A stretch of DNA of 34,761 nt, taken from the NCBI GenBank assembly GCA_036003705.1, contig DASYSE010000015.1, positions 1 to 34,761 on the forward strand, read 5' to 3'. Shown here piece by piece: positions 30,892 through 34,761 of this stretch. A program made the position numbers and the translations under genes. Position 1 is the stretch's first letter, and each line of letters begins with the position of its first letter. The stretch is from CALGFH01 sp036003705. Its GTDB lineage: Bacteria; Actinomycetota; CALGFH01. The notes under the pieces were generated by a model. That model ran no database searches. It saw nothing but the letters and a program-made list of their open reading frames with translations, and was not told the origin of the DNA.

Positions 30892-31188
30892 CCTTCGTCA
30901 GTCCATGGCAGGATTGAACGCCGGTCGGTGCGCCGCCGTCAGTGCCGTGCGTCACATCGCCTATCATCCGGGTCCGCGGCGACCCTACTGCCCGTCCAGG
31001 CGCGAAGCCGAGGATGACTCGATCCTGGCCGCGTACTCGATCCTGGTCACGCTCGGAGCGGCAGGGCTGGTCGCCTTGGGCCCTCGGGCGGCGACGGCCC
31101 GGAAGGCGCCGACATGGTTCGCGCGGGCGTGCCGTGATCGGACGACGATCGACGGCTACGCTGTCGACCCGCCTGGAGGTGATACACC
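30892..31188. other. Intergenic stretch with a hydrophobic pseudo-peptide
   Basis: Between divergent genes, one plus frame near 31018-31090 reads ILAAYSILVTLGAAGLVALG, resembling a membrane helix, but has no start codon or ribosome site. TACGCT at 31157-31162 could be a -10 for the downstream gene. I see no other feature. Confidence 0.3.
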
Positions 31189-31701
31189 GTGGATCACACC
31201 ACCCTGCTGAACATCCACATCGGCGCCGGTGTCCTCGGCCTGCTGCTCGGGCCGCTCGCCATGTGGCGAGACACCCGGCAACTGGGCGCCGGCCACGCCC
31301 CGACCAGCGCGGTCAGCGCCGTCTATCCCTGGAGCGTGCTGGCGGTCGGCCTGTCCGCGACCGTGCTGGTCGTCCGCTACCGGGCGGACCTGTGGTGGCT
31401 GGTCCCGGTCGCGGCATTCTCCTACGCCCTGGCGGTGCTCGGACGGTACGCCGCGACCCGGCGGTTCCGCGGCTGGAGCCATGGCTACGTGCACGGCCAG
31501 GGAGGCTCCTACATCGCCTTGGTGACCGCCCTGGTGGTGGTCTCCCTCACCGTCGACGGGCCGCTCCAAGGACCGGTCGTGCTGGTCCCATGGCTGCTCC
31601 CCACCATCATCGGCACGCTCATGATCGAGTGGTGGCGCCGCCGGCTCGTCCGAACGCGCACAGCTCGGGCAGCGACTGCCAACCAAGGCCACCGGCCCTG
31701 A
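31189..31701 (+). CDS. Polytopic membrane protein, DUF2306-like
   Basis: The 170-residue product has four hydrophobic helices: LLNIHIGAGVLGLLLGPLAM near the N-terminus, PWSVLAVGLSATVLVV, LVPVAAFSYALAVLGRY and YIALVTALVVVSLTV, with a final one in PWLLPTIIGTLMIEWW. The N-terminal HIGAGVLGLLLGPLA and the later YVHGQGGSYIAL remind me of DUF2306-type proteins, where conserved His residues lie near helix ends. The start is GTG 31189 with a full GGAGGT eight bases upstream. No neighbour on the same strand suggests a role. Two His residues in the second half could bind metal or heme; this is speculative. Confidence 0.7.
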   Translation: MDHTTLLNIHIGAGVLGLLLGPLAMWRDTRQLGAGHAPTSAVSAVYPWSVLAVGLSATVLVVRYRADLWWLVPVAAFSYALAVLGRYAATRRFRGWSHGYVHGQGGSYIALVTALVVVSLTVDGPLQGPVVLVPWLLPTIIGTLMIEWWRRRLVRTRTARAATANQGHRP

Positions 31702-31849
31702 CCTGCGCCGGTCTCGATAAAGAGTCGGGTTGCGGAGCTGCTGCTTGGTGGTGAACTCGACACGCTGCGGGGACCGCCAAGGCTGAGGTCTCGGATCCAA
31801 GACCGCTCAGGTGTGTGGTGGGGTGCCCAGTCCCAACCGTTCTCTTCGT

Positions 31850-32302
31850 TCACGCGGTCTGGTTCTCGAGCTTCGACAGGGTCTTCTGCAGATATCCACG
31901 GAGGTGCTGCCGGCCGGCGACACGGAGGACCAACACCACGAGGCGCCCCTTGAGGCTGCTGGGCTGGCGCAGCGAGGTCCACACCACCCGACTGCCGCCG
32001 GCGGGCGTTGGTCGGACCCGCAACTCCCACCGGCTTCCGGGGCGGAAGACGTTGGAGTCCAGCACCCGGGCGATCACCATGTCCGGGTCGGACCAGTCGT
32101 ACCGCTCCCGAGCCCAGATCCCCCCGAACTCGCGGCCCCCCTCGGTGACCTCGGCGGTGCCGTCGCCCAGTGCGTGGACGGTGAAGCGCTTGGGGTCGAT
32201 CCCGGACCAGATCTGGGGCCGCCGTTCGGAGAAGTCGGTGGCCGCGGCTCTGACTTGCCGGGGGGACAGGGGAGTGTCCACCTCGAACCGAATCTCGACC
32301 AT
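31850..32302 (-). CDS. SRPBCC-superfamily (polyketide cyclase/START-like) protein
   Basis: The 150-residue product fits the helix-grip fold: an N-terminal strand VEIRFEVDTPLSPRQVRAAATDF, a WARERYDWSDPDMVIARVLD strand pair, then SRWELRVRPTPAGGSRVVWTSLRQ and the long C-terminal helix LRGYLQKTLSKLENQ. Such proteins bind hydrophobic ligands in a central cavity. ATG 32302 has AAAGGAGG five bases upstream, a near-perfect ribosome site, so this frame is the real one where it overlaps the upstream membrane protein frame. Ligand and role are unknown. Confidence 0.75.
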   Translation of the reverse strand: MVEIRFEVDTPLSPRQVRAAATDFSERRPQIWSGIDPKRFTVHALGDGTAEVTEGGREFGGIWARERYDWSDPDMVIARVLDSNVFRPGSRWELRVRPTPAGGSRVVWTSLRQPSSLKGRLVVLVLRVAGRQHLRGYLQKTLSKLENQTA

Positions 32303-33057
32303 GGTCGCCTCCTTTCAGGCGAGCCAAGGGTGTGCCGACCGCAGGCCGAGGGCATCGGTAGGTTCACCCATCTTCCACTCGGTCGCGGAGGAGGCGTGGA
32401 CACACTCGGGTCCAGGCGGCCCGATCGTGCCTCCTCCGCCAGCGCCTCAGACGCGGCCTCGGGAGCCAACCCCGGACGGTGGGGGCGGTCCTGGGTCATT
32501 GCCTGGAAGGCGTCCCGGCGGCCAGGCCCGCTCAGGAGCTTGGTTTGCACGGCAGCGGGGGATTTCAGGAGTCGCACCGAGAGGATCGCCCACAGGAGCC
32601 CCACGCCAACGAGCAGGAAGGCCGAGAGCGTCTCGGTGTTCCAGGTGATGCTGCCGATGGCGGACAGCACAATCAGCAGGCGGTCACCGGGAGGAAGCAA
32701 CCGCCGACGAAGCATGACCACCGCAAGGCTGATCAGCCCGAACGCCAAGGCCAGGGTTCCGAAGATCGCGAACTCCACCACTGCGTTCAGGATCAGCAGC
32801 AGCGGGGCAGCGGCCAGTAGGTATCGCGCGGCGCGCCCGAGCCACCCCGCCTGGTGCAGCCAGTGAGCCAGACGGCTGCGGGCAAATCCGAGAACCACGA
32901 GGCCGGCGCCGACACCCAAGAGCGGGAACAGCGAGTTCGCGTCCCGTTCTAGTCCAAACCAGCCGGCGTTCATCGAGCCCATCATGGCGCCGCCTGCCGC
33001 GAACAAGGCCGCGCCCAGCAGTGCCGACAGGCGGCTCCACATCAAGATTCCGTTCAC
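32074..33057 (-). CDS. Membrane protein with five helices and an anomalous C-terminal read-through
   Basis: The first 170 residues or so form five likely helices (ALLGAALFAAGGAMMG, LFPLLGVGAGLVVLGF, YLLAAAPLLLILNAVVEF, FGTLALAFGLISLAVVML, LIVLSAIGSI...LLVGVGLLWAIL). No family is recognised. After VRLLKSPAAVQTKLL the frame stays open into the SRPBCC gene in a different phase, ending in 75 residues of Pro/Ser/Arg-rich sequence with no protein character. I suspect a frameshift or lost stop between 32540 and 32310, and that the functional product is about 175 to 200 residues. GTG 33057 has GGAGGG six bases upstream and is preferred to GTG 33072. Confidence 0.55.
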   Translation of the reverse strand: MNGILMWSRLSALLGAALFAAGGAMMGSMNAGWFGLERDANSLFPLLGVGAGLVVLGFARSRLAHWLHQAGWLGRAARYLLAAAPLLLILNAVVEFAIFGTLALAFGLISLAVVMLRRRLLPPGDRLLIVLSAIGSITWNTETLSAFLLVGVGLLWAILSVRLLKSPAAVQTKLLSGPGRRDAFQAMTQDRPHRPGLAPEAASEALAEEARSGRLDPSVSTPPPRPSGRWVNLPMPSACGRHTLGSPERRRPWSRFGSRWTLPCPPGKSEPRPPTSPNGGPRSGPGSTPSASPSTHWATAPPRSPRGAASSGGSGLGSGTTGPTRTW

Positions 33058-33270
33058 GTGAGCCCTCCCCACCCTGGCCTACGCAGCCAAGCGTGGTGGC
33101 CGGCGTCTGCTGGATGTCGTTTGGTGAGTGTCCCATCCTGTGGAGCGGCGTGCGACCGACATCGCGAAATCGGGCGCGGATGTTGAGCTGGGCGTGACGC
33201 TATGCACCTGAATTCTTCAATTGGAAATCTCCCCGCATTGGGTATGCAGGTAGCGCAGGTAGAATTGGCC

Positions 33271-33481
33271 ATGGCCTACAATTTCCTTGCCTGCGACCGT
33301 GACCAGGGGTTTCTGCTCCCACCCTGACCTGCGCGACTGGCTGCCCGCCGACCACCTGGCCTGGTTCCTGCTCGACGTCGTGGACCAGATCGACTTGGGG
33401 CCCGTGGCCCAGATCCAGGCTCCCGACAGGTATGTTGAACCGCTGGAAGCAATCATCGCGGTCATAAGGGAACCTGAGTGA
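33271..33481 (+). pseudogene. Truncated, frameshifted IS1182-like transposase N-terminus
   Basis: ATG 33271 begins MAYNFLACDRDQGFLLPP and then hits TGA 33325-33327. One base over, the frame continues DLRDWLPADHLAWFLLDVV and DQIDLGP before resemblance to transposase is lost. Together these match the well-known N-terminus of IS1182-family transposases, so there is a 1-bp insertion near 33325 and loss of everything after about residue 45. The surrounding 33190-33290 is AT-richer than the rest of the window and may include the old left end of the element. Confidence 0.7.
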
Positions 33482-33509
33482 CGATCAGGCCGGCTAGAGT
33501 GAACAGGAC

Positions 33510-33533
33510 TCACTCAACCCTATCACTCAACCC
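33510..33533 (+). promoter_or_regulatory. Direct repeats upstream of the HTH regulator remnant
   Basis: TCACTCAACCC occurs at 33510-33520 and again at 33523-33533, 13 bp apart, just after TAGAGT (33495-33500), a possible -10. AGTGA-N7-TCACT at 33498-33514 adds a small inverted repeat. This may be an operator for the adjacent HTH gene; no binding motif is known to me. Confidence 0.35.
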
Positions 33534-33556
33534 ACTCATCGGAAGCAGCGGGCAGG

Positions 33557-33962
33557 TGTCTGAAGAGCAGCGCTCGGCGGGCGAGGCGGCTCGCCATATG
33601 CCGAAGAGTTGAAGCGCTGGCGCGAGCGCCGCGGGCTCTCTAAGCGTGGACTCGCCCTGCTCATGAGCTACGACCGCTCCTACGGCAGCCAGATTGAAGG
33701 CTGCCACCTTCCACCAACCGAAGACTTCACCCGGAGAGCCGAGGCCGTGCTGACGGCCTGGGAGGTCAAGCTCGATCGAGACGCGCTGAAGGAGATCTGG
33801 CTGCTCTTCGAGAACCACGACACGAAGTTCCCGCTGTACCCGGGACAGCGCTGCTGGATTCACTACAGCTACCGTATGAGGAGACAACTGATGGATGCAA
33901 GCACTGTCGTTGCAATATGCGCCACGGCCATCGCTGGTACGGACAGGCTGGCGGTCGGGTGA
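33557..33962 (+). pseudogene. XRE-type helix-turn-helix regulator, probably frameshifted
   Basis: One frame from GTG 33557 reads VSEEQRSAGEAARHMPKS and stops at 33609-33611. The neighbouring frame reads PYAEELKRWRERRGLSKRGLALLMSYDRSYGSQIEG, a Cro/C1-type HTH common in actinobacteria, but has no ATG or GTG before the domain; TTG 33609 is the only start. Joining the two frames across 33590-33600 would restore a family-like N-terminus, so I infer a 1-bp frameshift. The tail after about 33770 (KEIWLLFENHDTKFPLYPGQ) is not recognised. If TTG 33609 is used it could still make a 117-residue protein. Confidence 0.5.
33891..33962 (+). pseudogene. Start of a small membrane peptide gene, truncated
   Basis: ATG 33891 has GAGGAG seven bases upstream and begins MDASTVVAICATAIAGTDR, then stops after 23 codons. 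I recall actinobacterial proteins beginning MDxxTVVAICAxxIAxxSLAV that accompany XRE regulators, so this looks like the first helix of such a gene, interrupted. It is in frame with the HTH reading frame, so it may instead be only its C-terminus. Confidence 0.35.
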
Positions 33963-34020
33963 CGCCCTCCGAACCAGGGACGGCTCCTGCCGATCCGGTC
34001 CACCGGGGTTCATGGTTGGT

Positions 34021-34761
34021 TCAGGCGGTCTCTGGGGTCTCGCCGTTTGGCTCGATCCCGTGCCGGTGGAGCAGGTCCCGCAGGCGTTCGACCTCGCTGT
34101 GCAGCTTGTGGTTTTCATGGATGACCGCGGCCAGGTCCACCCCGGCGGTCCATTCCCGCTCCCGCTCGGCCAGCCTGGGCAGGAGCTGCTTTTCCTGGTC
34201 GCGCAGCGTTGCGGCCTTCTCGAAGTCCTGTGCCTGGATAGCGGCCTCCTTCTCCCGCCGCACCTGGGCCAGCTGCTCCTCAGCCTCGCGAAGATCATCG
34301 GGCACGGTCATGCGGACCAGCCGCATCCGCGCACCTACATCCTCGCCGCCGGCATAGCCGCTGAGCACCTGGACGACCTGCTGGCGGACCCGGGCCAGGT
34401 CGGCGCCCAGCTTGACCAGCACCTGGGCGGCAACGCCCTCGCCCTCGCGGATCAACCCCAGCAGGATGTGCTCGGTGCCGATGTAGTTGTGGCCCAGCTG
34501 CAACGCCTCACGCAGCGACAGCTCCAGCACCTTCTTGGCCCGCGGGGTGAACGGGATGTGCCCGGTGGGCGCGCTCTGACCCTGGCCGATGATCTCCTCG
34601 ACCTGGGCGCGGACGGCCTCCAGCGAGATGCCCAGCGACTCCAGCGCCTTGGCGGCGACCCCTTCGCCCTCGTGGATCAGGCCGAGCAGGATGTGCTCGG
34701 TACCGATGTAGTTGTGATTGAGGAGCCGAGCCTCCTCCTGCGCGAGCACGACGACGCGTCG
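34021..34761 (-). CDS. ClpC-derived protein: Clp N-domain joined to M-domain, no ATPase (5' end outside window)
   Basis: The visible 246 residues start at RRVVVLAQEEARLLNHNYIG, which lacks only some nine residues of a normal ClpC N-terminus. Two Clp N-repeats follow (each with NYIGTEHILLGLI), to about residue 145. Then RLVRMTVPDDLREAEEQLAQ and AIQAQDFEKAATLRDQEKQL match the ClpC M-domain (UVR-like coiled coil). In ClpC the first ATPase module lies between these parts; here it is absent, as are D1 and D2 altogether. A coiled-coil tail (VIHENHKLHSEVERLRDLL) ends the protein. With no Walker motifs it cannot unfold substrate; it may act as adaptor or decoy for ClpC. Stop at 34021-34023. Confidence 0.85.
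   Translation of the reverse strand, partial: RRVVVLAQEEARLLNHNYIGTEHILLGLIHEGEGVAAKALESLGISLEAVRAQVEEIIGQGQSAPTGHIPFTPRAKKVLELSLREALQLGHNYIGTEHILLGLIREGEGVAAQVLVKLGADLARVRQQVVQVLSGYAGGEDVGARMRLVRMTVPDDLREAEEQLAQVRREKEAAIQAQDFEKAATLRDQEKQLLPRLAEREREWTAGVDLAAVIHENHKLHSEVERLRDLLHRHGIEPNGETPETA

Noticed and set aside
31018..31090. Membrane-helix-like peptide ILAAYSILVTLGAAG as a separate gene
   Set aside because: No start codon, no ribosome site, and no family recognised; kept only as a note.
1..34761. tRNA, rRNA, riboswitch or CRISPR features
   Set aside because: I scanned the gaps and saw no cloverleaf-like set, spaced direct repeat array or conserved leader; gaps are mostly short.

Overview
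The window is very GC-rich, densely packed DNA with the signature gene content of an actinobacterium: crgA beside a PabA/TrpG-type amidotransferase that converges on the tail of a probable PknB-like kinase, a class E sortase, a mycothiol-dependent maleylpyruvate isomerase family enzyme, and an AftD/DUF3068/DUF2613 envelope locus. Proteins are only moderately similar to what I remember of mycobacterial and streptomycete homologues, so a deep-branching or uncultured actinobacterial lineage is my inference; the species cannot be named from sequence alone.

Region 1 (1-9076) is a housekeeping and cell-division neighbourhood. It holds the repeat-rich C-terminus of an unseen protein, pabA/trpG overlapping an acyl-CoA ligase, then a minus-strand group of a thioredoxin-like lipoprotein, a class E sortase and a proline-rich tail-anchored membrane protein. 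Divergent to that group are crgA and an FmdB zinc-ribbon gene, separated by two DnaA-box-like 9-mers. A thiolase with a small zinc-ribbon membrane protein, a cyclophilin and an LPFTG-anchored AMIN-like surface protein (a candidate sortase substrate) follow, closed by a strong hairpin terminator.

Region 2 (9107-21911) is an envelope glycan locus. A GT4 gene on plus converges on a minus operon of DUF3068, a large GT-C-like membrane protein and a 47-residue DUF2613-like protein. A divergent promoter pair at 13491-13539 drives this operon and a plus-strand operon of methyltransferase, flippase, AftD-like arabinofuranosyltransferase, small membrane protein and GT2; nearly all members are joined by start/stop overlaps. 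A second GT4 lies convergent at the end. The set resembles the mycobacterial Rv0224c-Rv0227c plus aftD/Rv0236A gene complement.

Region 3 (22035-26402) holds a zinc-finger/Usp-like fusion, a mycothiol-dependent enzyme, a nitroreductase, an EAL-domain remnant, a class V aminotransferase and a lone ParA ATPase whose stop codon is occupied by a small TA-flanked palindromic element.

Region 4 (26660-34761) is accessory: a RibD/DHFR-like reductase, a TIM-barrel/beta-propeller/CotH-kinase group, small membrane and SRPBCC genes, then a decayed stretch with an IS1182-like transposase remnant and a frameshifted HTH regulator. The right edge carries a ClpC-derived protein that has the N-domain and M-domain but no ATPase modules. 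I saw no tRNA, rRNA, CRISPR array or riboswitch.
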